Assembly: GCF_049800775.1 (NCBI RefSeq)
Contig: NZ_JBNAFR010000005.1
Coordinates: 211,434-275,433 of the forward strand
Direction: 5' to 3'
Length of the DNA stretch: 64,000 nt
Origin: Dinoroseobacter sp049800775
GTDB taxonomy: Bacteria > Pseudomonadota > Alphaproteobacteria > Rhodobacterales > Rhodobacteraceae
Made by a program: the position numbers and the translations under genes
The notes under the pieces: generated by a model
What the model was told of the DNA's origin: nothing
Database searches by the model: none
What the model saw: only the letters and a program-made list of their open reading frames with translations
Shown here: positions 22,994 through 31,609 of the stretch, one piece after another
How positions within the stretch are numbered: the first letter of the stretch is position 1
Layout of the letters: each line of letters opens with the position of its first letter

Positions 22994-22996
22994 GCC

Positions 22997-23599
22997 ATGC
23001 CCCGGGCCGACAACCGCTATTCGCAGTTCGTCTCGGCGGCCAAGATCATCCTGCCGCTGGCCGGGCTGGGCCTGATGTCGAGCCTGTTCCTGATCTCGGG
23101 CGCGGGCGACACCCAGCAGGAGATCCCGTTCTCCGAGGTCGAGCTCGAAGAGATCGTCGAAGGGCAGCGGATCTTTCAGCCGCGCTATCAGACCGTGCTG
23201 GACGATGGCTCCGAGCTTGAACTTGTCGCCGAAAGTGCCCGCCCCCTGCTGACCAACCCCAACCAGTTCATGGCCAACGAAATCTCGGGCCGGGTCTTCG
23301 CCCTGGACGGCTTGCAGGTCGATATCCGCGCCGCGCGCGGCGTCGTCGACAATGCCACCGACACCGTGCGCGTCGAAGGCGGGCTGCGCCTGTCCCGCAC
23401 GGATGGCTTTGTCCTCAGCGCCGAAGGGGCCGAGGCCCGTCTGGATGGGCAAACCGCCCAAAGCCGGGGCGATGTGATCGTTCTGGGGCCGGGGATCACC
23501 CTGAATGCCGGATCCGCCGAATATCGGCGCGACCCCGAGAGCGGCGCGGCGCAGCTGCTGTTCACACAAGGTGTGAAACTGGTATACACACCCCAGTGA
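22997..23599 (+). CDS. lptC: LPS export ABC transporter periplasmic protein LptC
   Basis: The 200-residue protein has one N-terminal membrane anchor (about 15-35, IILPLAGLGLMSSLFLISGA). The periplasmic beta-jellyroll region is of the OstA/LptC type, with regular valine/aspartate strands ending in FTQGVKLVYTPQ. It links the LptB2FG extractor to the LptA bridge. It starts 3 bases after kdsD and ends 13 bases before lptA. Sequence conservation is low, as usual for LptC, but the context makes the call firm. Confidence 0.92.
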   Translation: MPRADNRYSQFVSAAKIILPLAGLGLMSSLFLISGAGDTQQEIPFSEVELEEIVEGQRIFQPRYQTVLDDGSELELVAESARPLLTNPNQFMANEISGRVFALDGLQVDIRAARGVVDNATDTVRVEGGLRLSRTDGFVLSAEGAEARLDGQTAQSRGDVIVLGPGITLNAGSAEYRRDPESGAAQLLFTQGVKLVYTPQ

Positions 23600-23612
23600 C
23601 GTTGGAGGTTCC

Positions 23613-24122
23613 ATGGGTTTGGTCTTGGTAAGAAATGCACTGGCAGGGGCGATGATCGCCGCGACAGCGCTGTGGAACATGGCCGCCGCCCAGGGGACGG
23701 AAATCTCGCTCGGGGACGCGCGGGTCGACCGATCTGCCCCTGTCGAGATCGACGCGGATGCGCTGGCCGTGAACCGGCAAGATGGCAGCGCCGTGTTTTC
23801 CGGCAATGTGCGTGTCACCCAGGGCGCGCTCAAGCTTGAAGCCGACGAAGTTCAGGTCAGCTATGATGAGGCCGCCGCCGAAGGCCAGAGCGCGATCCGC
23901 GAAGTGCGCGCCGAGGGGAATGTCCTGATGGTGTCGGGACCCGATGCCGCCGAGAGCCAGCGCGCGATCTACACCCCCGGTGCCAACGAGATCCGGCTGA
24001 GCGGCGATGTCCTGCTGAGCCAAGGCCAGATCGTGATCGCCGGCGATGCCCTGGTGGTCGATCTGACCACCGGCATCGGCCAGATGGAGGGGCGGGTCCG
24101 CACCGTTCTGCAACCGCAATGA
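23613..24122 (+). CDS. lptA: LPS transport periplasmic protein LptA
   Basis: The 169-residue protein has a signal peptide (cleavage near AAA-QG, residue 26). The OstA-like beta-jellyroll repeat follows, recognisable in the ADALAVNRQDGSAVFSGNV and EADEVQVSYDE segments. It forms the periplasmic bridge that carries LPS from LptC to LptD. Its stop overlaps the lptB start by four bases (ATGA), indicating translational coupling. Confidence 0.94.
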   Translation: MGLVLVRNALAGAMIAATALWNMAAAQGTEISLGDARVDRSAPVEIDADALAVNRQDGSAVFSGNVRVTQGALKLEADEVQVSYDEAAAEGQSAIREVRAEGNVLMVSGPDAAESQRAIYTPGANEIRLSGDVLLSQGQIVIAGDALVVDLTTGIGQMEGRVRTVLQPQ

Positions 24123-24877
24123 GCCCCGCCGCGTTCGAAGTGACCGAGGGCTCGGTCGGGTTGAACATCCGCAACCTGCGCAAGAGCTACAAACGCCGCC
24201 CGGTGATCCGCGATGTCAGCCTTGAGGTCACCCGCGGCGAGGTCGTGGCCCTGCTGGGTCCGAACGGCTCGGGCAAGACCACCTGTTTCTACGCCATCGC
24301 AGGGCTGCTGACGCCCGAGGCCGGGATCGTCTCGATCGACGGGCGGGATGCCACGATGCTGCCCATGTACCGCCGGGCCAAGCTCGGGATCGGCTACCTG
24401 CCGCAGGAAATGTCGATCTTTCGCGGCATGAGCGTGGAGGACAATATCCGCGCGATCCTTGAGGTGAACACACGCGACCGAACCAAGCGGATGGAACGGC
24501 TCGAGGAACTTCTGTCGGAATTCAATATCGAGCATCTGCGCCGCACCTCGGCACTGGCCCTCTCGGGCGGGGAACGGCGGCGGGTTGAAATCGCGCGCTG
24601 CCTTGCGGCGGATCCGAAATACTTGTTGCTCGATGAGCCCTTTGCCGGGGTCGATCCGATTGCCGTGGGCGATATCCGCGCGCTGGTCGCGCAGCTTAAG
24701 ACCCGTGGGATCGGCGTCCTGATCACCGACCACAATGTCCGCGAAACGCTGGAGATCGTGGACCGGGCCTATATCCTTCATGACGGCGTCGTCCTGATGA
24801 GCGGGACCCGTGAAGAGGTGATCCGCGACGAGAATGTGCGGCGCGTCTATCTCGGCAACACCTTCACGGTCACCTGA
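24119..24877 (+). CDS. lptB: LPS export ABC transporter ATP-binding protein LptB
   Basis: The 252-residue ABC ATPase has Walker A GPNGSGKTT (47-55), the Q-loop in LPQEMSIFRG, signature LSGGE (148-152), and Walker B YLLLDEP (168-174) with catalytic Glu173. The H-loop TDHNVRET is the LptB-type form. It powers LPS extraction with LptF and LptG, which are not in this window. It is followed closely by rpoN, the classical order. Confidence 0.97.
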   Translation: MSPAAFEVTEGSVGLNIRNLRKSYKRRPVIRDVSLEVTRGEVVALLGPNGSGKTTCFYAIAGLLTPEAGIVSIDGRDATMLPMYRRAKLGIGYLPQEMSIFRGMSVEDNIRAILEVNTRDRTKRMERLEELLSEFNIEHLRRTSALALSGGERRRVEIARCLAADPKYLLLDEPFAGVDPIAVGDIRALVAQLKTRGIGVLITDHNVRETLEIVDRAYILHDGVVLMSGTREEVIRDENVRRVYLGNTFTVT

Positions 24878-24884
24878 GCCCCCG

Positions 24885-26201
24885 ATGCCTGCGCAGCGCG
24901 ATGGCCTGACCCTCCGCCAGCAGCAGCGGCTCACGCTCACCCCTGAAATGCGCACGACCCTGTCGGTGCTGCGCATGTCCGGCACCGCGCTTCAGGAGCA
25001 TCTGGAGGCGCAGGCGGCCGAAAACCCGATCCTGACCCTGCGCCGCCCGAGATCCGAGGCCAGCGGGGTCGCGCCGAGCGGGCCATCGGCCTATGATCTG
25101 GCGCTCGACACCACGGGGGCAGAGCGGTCGCTGGGCGAGCGGCTGCGCGCGCAACTGAGCCTGATGGCGCTGGAGCCACAGGTTCAGGACATCGCCTTTG
25201 TGCTGACATGGTCCCTCAGCGATACCGGTTATCTCGATATCGACCTCGCGGATCTGGCGCAGGAAGTGCAGCTGCCCGCGGACCGGATCGAGACCGCCCT
25301 TGCGGCGCTGCAGGCCTGCGAGCCCGCGGGGGTGGGCGCACGATCATTGGCGGAGTGCCTGTCACTGCAACTGATCGAACTGGGCTTCGAAGCGGATCTG
25401 GCCCAAGCGGCAACGCGGGTTCTCGACAGGCTCGCCGCTGGTGAGATCGCCAAGGCCGCCCGCGCCACGGGTCTGGACGCGGCCGCGCTGGCCGAAATTG
25501 CCGAGGCTCTGCCCAAACTGACCCCCTATCCCGGGCAGGCCGCCCTGCCCGCCCCCCGGGTGAGCCTGCCGGATGTCGAGCTGCGCTTCCCGGACGGCGC
25601 ATCGCCCGAGATCACCGTGCTGCGTGGCAACGCCCGAACCCTGGAGCTCGACGAAGAGCTTCTGAGCGTTGCGCGGCTCGAATCAGATACGGCACTGGCC
25701 AGTTACGGCACCGAAGCCGAGGCACTCCGCCGGGCGTTGAGCTATCGGACGACGACTCTCACACGGATTGTGGCCTTTCTCGGGGATTATCAGATCGGAT
25801 TCTTTCGCGAGGGCGGGGCCGCCATGAAGCCCCTGACGCGCACCCAACTGGCCCAGGAGCTCAAGCTGCACCCCACAACGGTGGGGCGTGCTGTCGCAGA
25901 CAAGACCCTCGCGCATCCCGGCGGGGTTGTGCCGCTTTCGGCGTTCTTTTCAGCGACTTTGGGCGCGGACTCACAAGATGCAGTGAGCGCTTATGGCGCG
26001 CAGGCCAGGATTGCGGCCCTCGTGGCCGGGGAAACCGAAGACGCGATCCTGACGGACACGGAAATTGCCCATAAGTTGAAAAACGAAGGCGTTGACATCG
26101 CACGTCGAACTGTCGCCAAATACAGGGGATGCTTGAACATCCCGTCATCCTACGATCGCAAGCGCCTCAGGGCAGCGGCACGGATGCGCGGCCGGGTGTG
26201 A
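24885..26201 (+). CDS. rpoN: RNA polymerase sigma-54 factor
   Basis: The 438-residue protein has the Gln/Leu-rich region I (LTLRQQQRLTLTPEM...) that interacts with enhancer-binding ATPases. A core-binding region follows, then a helix-turn-helix (TRTQLAQELKLHPTTVGRAV), and finally the diagnostic RpoN box ARRTVAKYR near residues 405-413 that reads the -24 element. The ATG giving MPAQRDGL is used; a longer frame overlaps lptB but has no homology support. It is cotranscribed with lptB and followed by hpf and ptsN, linking nitrogen/carbon regulation to envelope genes as in other proteobacteria. Region II is short. Confidence 0.96.
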   Translation: MPAQRDGLTLRQQQRLTLTPEMRTTLSVLRMSGTALQEHLEAQAAENPILTLRRPRSEASGVAPSGPSAYDLALDTTGAERSLGERLRAQLSLMALEPQVQDIAFVLTWSLSDTGYLDIDLADLAQEVQLPADRIETALAALQACEPAGVGARSLAECLSLQLIELGFEADLAQAATRVLDRLAAGEIAKAARATGLDAAALAEIAEALPKLTPYPGQAALPAPRVSLPDVELRFPDGASPEITVLRGNARTLELDEELLSVARLESDTALASYGTEAEALRRALSYRTTTLTRIVAFLGDYQIGFFREGGAAMKPLTRTQLAQELKLHPTTVGRAVADKTLAHPGGVVPLSAFFSATLGADSQDAVSAYGAQARIAALVAGETEDAILTDTEIAHKLKNEGVDIARRTVAKYRGCLNIPSSYDRKRLRAAARMRGRV

Positions 26202-26287
26202 CCACCCGGATGATCCCACTTCATGTAAGCCCATGGTTTCTCACCTGAATACAGGTGCCATTCGGCTTGCGCATTCAGGGAGGTACC

Positions 26288-26863
26288 ATGCGCTACCAAA
26301 TCACCGGCAAACAGATCGATATCGGCGAAGCCTTGCAGAGCCATGTGAAGGCCGAGCTTTCGGAGGCCGTCAGCAAATATGCTGAGCGCCCGACCGACGC
26401 GAATGTCGTGTTCTCAAAGGACGCCTATAACCACGTTTGCGAAGCGACGGTTCATCTGTCCACAGGGCTGACAGCCCAGGCCAAGGCCTCTGCCGGTGAT
26501 ATCTATGCGGCCTTTGACAAATGCAGCGAGAAGATGGAGAAGCAGCTTCGGCGATACAAGCGCCGGTTGAAGAACCATCACCGCGAGCGGACGGAACCCG
26601 TTGCACTTTCCGGCGCTGCTTCATATATCCTCGACGCAGCCGAAGTGTCCGAGGAACATGAGCCCGAGACGCTTCAGCCGATCATCGTTGCCGAAATGGA
26701 AACGACGATCCCATCTGTCTCCGTCGGGGAGGCGGTGATGCAGATGGAGCTTGCGGAGGCGCCTGTCCTGGTGTTTCGCAACGAGGGACACGGAGGGATC
26801 AACGTCGTGTATCGCCGCGAGGACGGCAATATCGGCTGGATTGATACCAAGTTGGATAGTTAA
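26288..26863 (+). CDS. hpf: Ribosome hibernation promoting factor, long form
   Basis: The 191-residue protein has the N-terminal S30AE/YfiA fold (MRYQITGKQIDIGEALQ..., about 1-105) and a C-terminal dimerisation domain (about 135-190, ending APVLVFRNEGHGGINVVYR). It is therefore the long form that can make 100S ribosome dimers alone. The ATG is supported by a GGAGGT ribosome site; a frame starting 11 codons earlier is not family-like. It lies downstream of rpoN in the usual order. A small CACCTG-AATA-CAGGTG hairpin lies upstream (26242-26257). Confidence 0.95.
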   Translation: MRYQITGKQIDIGEALQSHVKAELSEAVSKYAERPTDANVVFSKDAYNHVCEATVHLSTGLTAQAKASAGDIYAAFDKCSEKMEKQLRRYKRRLKNHHRERTEPVALSGAASYILDAAEVSEEHEPETLQPIIVAEMETTIPSVSVGEAVMQMELAEAPVLVFRNEGHGGINVVYRREDGNIGWIDTKLDS

Positions 26864-26901
26864 ACCGACCAGGTCTCCTGGCGGGAATGAAAGCGTTTGA
26901 T

Positions 26902-27366
26902 ATGGATCTGTCAGATTTGCTGGTCCCCGATGCCGTGAAGGTATTCGGGAATATGAGCAGCAAAAAACGCCTTATGCAGGACCTGAGCGACATCGTTTGC
27001 TCGGCCTATGGCGTGTGCCCGGTCAATGCTGTCGACGCGCTTCAGGAACGTGAGGCTCTGGGACCCACGGGTGTAGGGCATGGTGTTGCCCTGCCCCATG
27101 CGCGGCTCAAGGATATCGACCGGGTGGTCGGTGTCTTTGTCCGTCTGGAAAAGCCCATGGCGTTTGATTCCGTCGATCGGCAGCCGGTCGACCTGATCTT
27201 TGGTCTCTTCGCACCCGAAGACAGCGGCGTTGCCCATCTCAAGGCGTTGGCACTGGTGTCGCGCACCCTGCGTGACCCGGGCGTCTGCGCCAAGCTGCGC
27301 GCCAATAGCGACAGCGGGACCCTCTACACGGTCCTGACCGAAGTTGAGAGCACCCGCGCGGCCTGA
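26902..27366 (+). CDS. ptsN: Nitrogen PTS EIIA component
   Basis: The 154-residue EIIA-Ntr domain has the phospho-acceptor His66 in GVGHGVALPHARL. It receives phosphate from the PEP:EINtr:NPr chain and acts as a regulator of K+ transport, nitrogen and carbon status rather than of sugar uptake. The start giving MDLSDLLVP aligns best with the family; an ATG five codons earlier (26887, MKAFDMDL) is possible, and neither has a strong ribosome site. It is the last gene of the lpt-rpoN-hpf run. Confidence 0.94.
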   Translation: MDLSDLLVPDAVKVFGNMSSKKRLMQDLSDIVCSAYGVCPVNAVDALQEREALGPTGVGHGVALPHARLKDIDRVVGVFVRLEKPMAFDSVDRQPVDLIFGLFAPEDSGVAHLKALALVSRTLRDPGVCAKLRANSDSGTLYTVLTEVESTRAA

Positions 27367-27375
27367 GCCGCGCGG
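27354..27375. terminator. GC hairpin at the ptsN/sulfotransferase junction
   Basis: CCGCGCGG (27354-27361), loop CCTGAG containing the ptsN stop, CCGCGCGG (27368-27375). The convergent sulfotransferase gene ends at the next base, so the hairpin serves both transcripts; there is no long T-tract. Confidence 0.5.
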
Positions 27376-28803
27376 TTATCCCCGATAATCCTGAAATCCG
27401 AAGGTCGCGAAATCGCGGGCATAGGCGGTGCGTGCGAGCTTCTCGAGCTCCGGCCCGTGGATCGCGTCCAGCCCGCTGGTGTCAAACCGCGGCACTTGAT
27501 CTGGTGCCGGGCGGCCAAGCTCGGCAGCCAGCGCACGCAGATCCTCGGCAAGCCCCGGCCCGTCCCGCAGGATGCGGTCCGGCAGAGCCACCTGCGCCAT
27601 GCCCTGCAGGACCGTCGTTTGCGCCATCCATGAGGGATCGATCCGCAGGCTGGTCTGCGCTGCGAGATTGGGCTTGAGAAACCGCAGGAACCCGCGAAAC
27701 GCCTTTTGCAAAGCCTGGTGCGGCAGATCCTCCGCCGGATAGCGCGGCGGCAGAGGCACCTTGTAGGCTGCGATCAACCCGTAGCGTAGCTCGGCAAAAG
27801 ATTGCAGGTCACTCGGCAGGATCCGGGTGACAAAGGCCGTATAGGCCCGGGCCAGCGGATGCCGCAGCAAGGTGAAGGTGCGGCTGTCGGGATGGGCCGC
27901 GCGCCAGTCGCGCAGATCCTTCTGGCGCATGCCAGTGATCAGATCCGCAGGCGCGCACCCGTCCAGCGCCGCCATCCAATCGAGCACCGGATCGGGCTGC
28001 GGCCCCTCCATCGGCAGATAGAGCAACCCGGTCCCCGGGCAGGCCACGTAGCTGCGCACAGCCGGGCCGCGATCCACGGGCTGCGGCGGGACATGGTCGA
28101 GCCCGAAGGGATCCAGCGCCGCCACGGCCTCCCGCAGTTCTTCCATATTGGTGACCTTGGTCTCCAACGGTTCGGGGTTCTGACGTTTCAGCGTCCGCTC
28201 GGGCCGGGGCAACCTGTGCCGCGAGCCGAGATAGGCCAGCGCCCCATTGATCACGTCGAGATCCTGCAGATCCTCGTAGCGCAGGGTCAAAGCCGTCTGC
28301 CCCGCCCGCGCCAGCCCCTGACGGATATCGGTCAGAAACGCGGTATAGGGCCCCATGAAGGCGGCAAACGCCTCGGGGTCAAAGGGGATCGCATCGGTCT
28401 CGACCTGGCCCTTGGCATCGGTGAGCACCCATTGGTTCGACGCCAGCGCCCGCTGATAGGAGACAAAGCTGTCCAGCGGATTGCGCGTCAGCACGATCTT
28501 TGCCGCTCGGGGATCGGCCAGCGCCTGCGCCCGCATGCGCGGGTCGTGGTCATGAAAGAGACGGAACCCGGCAAGGCCGGTGGCCTCCGCGCGCACCCGG
28601 GCCACAAGCGCGTTCGGATCCGCCTCGCGATCGGCAAGGGACAGGCCCAGATACTCCTCCTGGCCCTCATGGGCGATGAAATACGGATTGAAGAGCTCTC
28701 CGAAGCTGCGCACATCCGGGGCGGCGTTCAGGTTCCGCTCCAGGTAGTTGGAGCCGGTGCGCATGCCCGCGAAGATCACGAAATAGTCGAAGCGCTGGGT
28801 CAT
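27376..28803 (-). CDS. Two-domain sulfotransferase (NodH/Stf0-like)
   Basis: The 475-residue protein begins with a sulfotransferase domain. GMRTGSNYLE (13-22) is the 5'-phosphosulfate loop of PAPS-dependent enzymes, and IVLTRNPLDSFVSYQ (103-117) is the 3'-phosphate-binding motif. From about residue 255 a second unit follows with a similar FTLLRHPLARAYTAFV segment but no obvious P-loop. It may be a degenerate second copy or an acceptor-binding domain. It should transfer sulfate from PAPS to a carbohydrate. It is the last gene of the galU-led glycan operon, 4 bases after the core-2-like transferase. CysQ, which removes the PAP by-product, is encoded 8 kb upstream. Confidence 0.82.
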   Translation of the reverse strand: MTQRFDYFVIFAGMRTGSNYLERNLNAAPDVRSFGELFNPYFIAHEGQEEYLGLSLADREADPNALVARVRAEATGLAGFRLFHDHDPRMRAQALADPRAAKIVLTRNPLDSFVSYQRALASNQWVLTDAKGQVETDAIPFDPEAFAAFMGPYTAFLTDIRQGLARAGQTALTLRYEDLQDLDVINGALAYLGSRHRLPRPERTLKRQNPEPLETKVTNMEELREAVAALDPFGLDHVPPQPVDRGPAVRSYVACPGTGLLYLPMEGPQPDPVLDWMAALDGCAPADLITGMRQKDLRDWRAAHPDSRTFTLLRHPLARAYTAFVTRILPSDLQSFAELRYGLIAAYKVPLPPRYPAEDLPHQALQKAFRGFLRFLKPNLAAQTSLRIDPSWMAQTTVLQGMAQVALPDRILRDGPGLAEDLRALAAELGRPAPDQVPRFDTSGLDAIHGPELEKLARTAYARDFATFGFQDYRG

Positions 28804-28807
28804 CGGA

Positions 28808-30517
28808 TCAGGTCACGAGATAGGGGCGCGCGGGCGTGGCAGGCGCGGTCAGATCGCTGGTATCGAGCGGGAAGTCCCCGGTGAGATAGGGTTTCATCCC
28901 GGCATTCTTGAGCGCCTGCAGGAACGCACCGAACCCGGTCAGATCCACCAGCTCGGGCGCATGGACCATTCGCCGCCGGGTAAAGGGCGTCATCTGGTCG
29001 AGCACATCCTGCAACTGCACCATGGGATCAGCGACAAACTCCGCCAAAGAGGTCACCCGCACCGTGGCCGGAAGGCTCTTGTTGCGCAGCTGGCCGAGGA
29101 AGTGATCTTCGACCTTCTGCATCCAGGCGGCCTCACGCCGGGCCTGCTCAAAGGGCAGGTCGTCGCGAAAGAGCTTCAGCGCCCATGCGCCGGTGACGAC
29201 CGAGATATGGGCGTTCGGATCCCACATCATATACGCGTTCAGGTCCTGCCGGTCATAGGGCGCGATCTGAAAACACTGGGGCTCGCCCCGGCTGTTCCAG
29301 ATCAGGTTGGTCAGAAAGCTCTGCGGGTTGTAATCGCGCAAGGACACGCTGTCCGACAGGCCGCCGTTGAAGCCTGTCGCGCCCTCCGCATAGGGAATCT
29401 CGCGCCAGTCGAAGAGATGCCCATGCACCCGCGCGCCGGTGCGTTTGGACAGCCAGGGCGCGAAATCGGCGATCACCTCGTCAAACCCCTGGAACACGAA
29501 ATAGGGCGCGGCCGTCTTGCCCGCCTGCCAGGTGTCGCTGGGAAAGCGGCTCTGCATGAAGAGCCCGGCACGCCCCTCGCGGTTCCGGTCCATTGCCTCG
29601 TCAAAGACCTGCTCGATCCGGTGCGGATTGCTCGGGCCACGCTCGGGCGCGCCCTGCGCGGGGTCGAGCAACTGGGCATAGAGCCGATCCGCCCGGGGCC
29701 AGACCTTGCGCAGCAAAAAGCAGTCCGACTGCCCCACCAGATCCAAGTGATCGTCGTAGAAGACAAAGGGTTTCCCCTGCGTGTCGAATTTCGACAGCAT
29801 CAGCGACCGGCTCTCGATCCGGGCGGAAACGCGCCGGACCAGGGTCTGGAAGTAGGATTCGTCGGGGATCCAGACGCGCTTGAAATAGCGGTCGAACTCC
29901 TTGCGGCGCGGATCACCGAGGATCGCCTCGAGGCTGCGGCGCGTCAGGCACCACCATTGCGAGCCGAGATGCGGCTCGATCCCGTCGGGGATCCGCCGCT
30001 TGACGCCCAGCTTGCGCTGCAGATCCACATAGCGGTCAAAGAGTTTGCGCTGGCTGCGCCAGGAGAACGGAAAGCGCAGGGTAAACCGTTCATTCTGCAA
30101 CCCGCCGATGGTCCAGGGCACGTCCGAAACCGTGACGGATTCGATGAAATCCGTGTCGGGATTCGCCCCGAGAAACGCGATGAGCCGGTCCAGCGGGCGC
30201 AAGGGCAGGCAATCGCCGCTGATCAGCGCCACATGGGTGACCTCGGGATGGCTCCCGAGCAGGATCTCAGCCGCGCTTTCCGTGGCCTGCACCATGGACC
30301 AGCGGCCCCAGCCGCAATCATGCTGCCGGATAAGCTGCACCCGCGTCAGATCCGCAAGATCCGCCCGCAGACCGGCATAGGCCTTGGCGCTGGTCTTGCG
30401 ATCCACATGGATCACCACCGGACATTTGAAATGGTCGAGATACCGCGCAAGCTCGGCCACGCGCCCGAGCTCGGTATGGGCGAGCATGACGAACCCCGGA
30501 GACACCGCGCCGGTCAT
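28808..30517 (-). CDS. Core-2/I-branching beta-1,6-N-acetylglucosaminyltransferase-like protein with C-terminal DUF5927-type domain
   Basis: The first ~250 residues of this 569-residue protein resemble the GT14 branching-enzyme family. They show FVMLAHTELGRVAELARYL, VVIHVDRKT, HVALISGDCLPLRP and GSQWWCLTRRSLE. The C-terminal 300 residues, starting near KPFVFYDDHLDL, match the extra domain found with such enzymes in Rhodobacteraceae. Acceptor and sugar are not known; by analogy it adds a branch to a surface glycan. It overlaps the upstream GT2 gene by four bases (ATGA) and is followed after 4 bases by the sulfotransferase, so the three are cotranscribed. Confidence 0.85.
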   Translation of the reverse strand: MTGAVSPGFVMLAHTELGRVAELARYLDHFKCPVVIHVDRKTSAKAYAGLRADLADLTRVQLIRQHDCGWGRWSMVQATESAAEILLGSHPEVTHVALISGDCLPLRPLDRLIAFLGANPDTDFIESVTVSDVPWTIGGLQNERFTLRFPFSWRSQRKLFDRYVDLQRKLGVKRRIPDGIEPHLGSQWWCLTRRSLEAILGDPRRKEFDRYFKRVWIPDESYFQTLVRRVSARIESRSLMLSKFDTQGKPFVFYDDHLDLVGQSDCFLLRKVWPRADRLYAQLLDPAQGAPERGPSNPHRIEQVFDEAMDRNREGRAGLFMQSRFPSDTWQAGKTAAPYFVFQGFDEVIADFAPWLSKRTGARVHGHLFDWREIPYAEGATGFNGGLSDSVSLRDYNPQSFLTNLIWNSRGEPQCFQIAPYDRQDLNAYMMWDPNAHISVVTGAWALKLFRDDLPFEQARREAAWMQKVEDHFLGQLRNKSLPATVRVTSLAEFVADPMVQLQDVLDQMTPFTRRRMVHAPELVDLTGFGAFLQALKNAGMKPYLTGDFPLDTSDLTAPATPARPYLVT

Positions 30518-31530
30518 GCCCAGCTCCCCTTGGACAGAAGGCCGAGGATCTCCAGCTGGCGCCAGGACACATAGCGCTCGGACATCTCGGTCCAGAGCGA
30601 CGGTGGACCCGAGGCCTCCAGCGTCTCGGCATAGGCCTTGTACTCGCGCCCCCGGGCATAATGCTCCTGCCGGACGATCTCCTCCTCGGATTTCTCGATG
30701 AAGGTATCGAGGAACTTGGTATGCAGCAGGCAGCCCGAGATCCGTTCGCCCCCGCCGGTCTCATAGACATTGTTCAGCCCGCGCGGCAGGACCATGTGGG
30801 TGCTGTCCACATAGGCGTAGCTGCGGTCCCATTTGATCAGCGGGGTCTTGTTCAGCGCGGGCGCTGCCTCGGGCCGGTCTGCAAAGAACGCCCGGGCCCG
30901 TGGTCCGCCCTGAATCCAGAGGTTCCCGAGCTCGGGATTGCGGGTGATCGTGTAATTGCCGCTGTCGAACCAGCAGGCCAGCTCCATCGGGTTCTGGCCT
31001 TCCGCATAGACCGCCCTGTCGAGCGGCCCCTTGGGGTAGAGGTCGAGCAACATCGCCGGAAACGCCCGCAGGCCCGAAGCATCCATCCAGTCCGTCAGCG
31101 CCGCAAGGGGGCGTGTCTCGCAGAACGGGTAGATCAGGAACTCGTCCACATCGACGGTCAGGCACCAATGGCCATGCCCGAACTTCATCTGCAGCCAGGT
31201 CAGCCAATCCACGCCGAACCGGGCCCGGCGATAGCTGTGCGGTGTGGTCCAGAGTGAGACATCCTTCTGCGCCGCGAGATAGGCGGCCGAGCCATCCTCG
31301 GACCCGTTGTCGACAATCAGGAAATGATCGACCCCCTGCTTGCGATAGTAGTCGAGGAAAAAGGGCAAACGGATGCGCTCATTCCGCAGGGTGACAAAGG
31401 CGAGGATATCCTGACGCGCGATTTGACCCGTTCGATCCGAGGCCGGCGTCAACTGGCGCCGTCGGCGAAAACTGCGCCATAACAAACGCTTGCGCCTGAG
31501 GCGCAGGCGGTATCGCTCGACCCATTTCAT
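30514..31530 (-). CDS. Glycosyltransferase family 2-like protein
   Basis: The 338-residue protein starts at an ATG giving MKWVERYRLRLRRK, a basic cluster suited to membrane association. FVTLRNERIRLPFFLDYYRKQG, FLIVDNGSEDG and TVDVDEFLIYP show a GT-A fold with a D-V-D metal motif in the Glyco_tranf_2_4 style. It probably acts at the cytoplasmic membrane on a lipid-linked glycan. A longer frame upstream adds a proline/arginine-rich stretch without homology. It sits between the GT4 gene and the core-2-like gene in one operon. Confidence 0.85.
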   Translation of the reverse strand: MKWVERYRLRLRRKRLLWRSFRRRRQLTPASDRTGQIARQDILAFVTLRNERIRLPFFLDYYRKQGVDHFLIVDNGSEDGSAAYLAAQKDVSLWTTPHSYRRARFGVDWLTWLQMKFGHGHWCLTVDVDEFLIYPFCETRPLAALTDWMDASGLRAFPAMLLDLYPKGPLDRAVYAEGQNPMELACWFDSGNYTITRNPELGNLWIQGGPRARAFFADRPEAAPALNKTPLIKWDRSYAYVDSTHMVLPRGLNNVYETGGGERISGCLLHTKFLDTFIEKSEEEIVRQEHYARGREYKAYAETLEASGPPSLWTEMSERYVSWRQLEILGLLSKGSWA

Positions 31531-31609
31531 TGGACAAATCCCCCGCCCCGGAACATTGGGGCAGACAGCAGCACAGGCGCGGGGACGGCCCCCGGCCAAG
31601 GGTCGGCAG

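Noticed and set aside
26202..26287. Sigma-54 promoter in front of hpf
   Set aside because: The GG and GC dinucleotides are not spaced by 10 bases anywhere near a good -24/-12 match.
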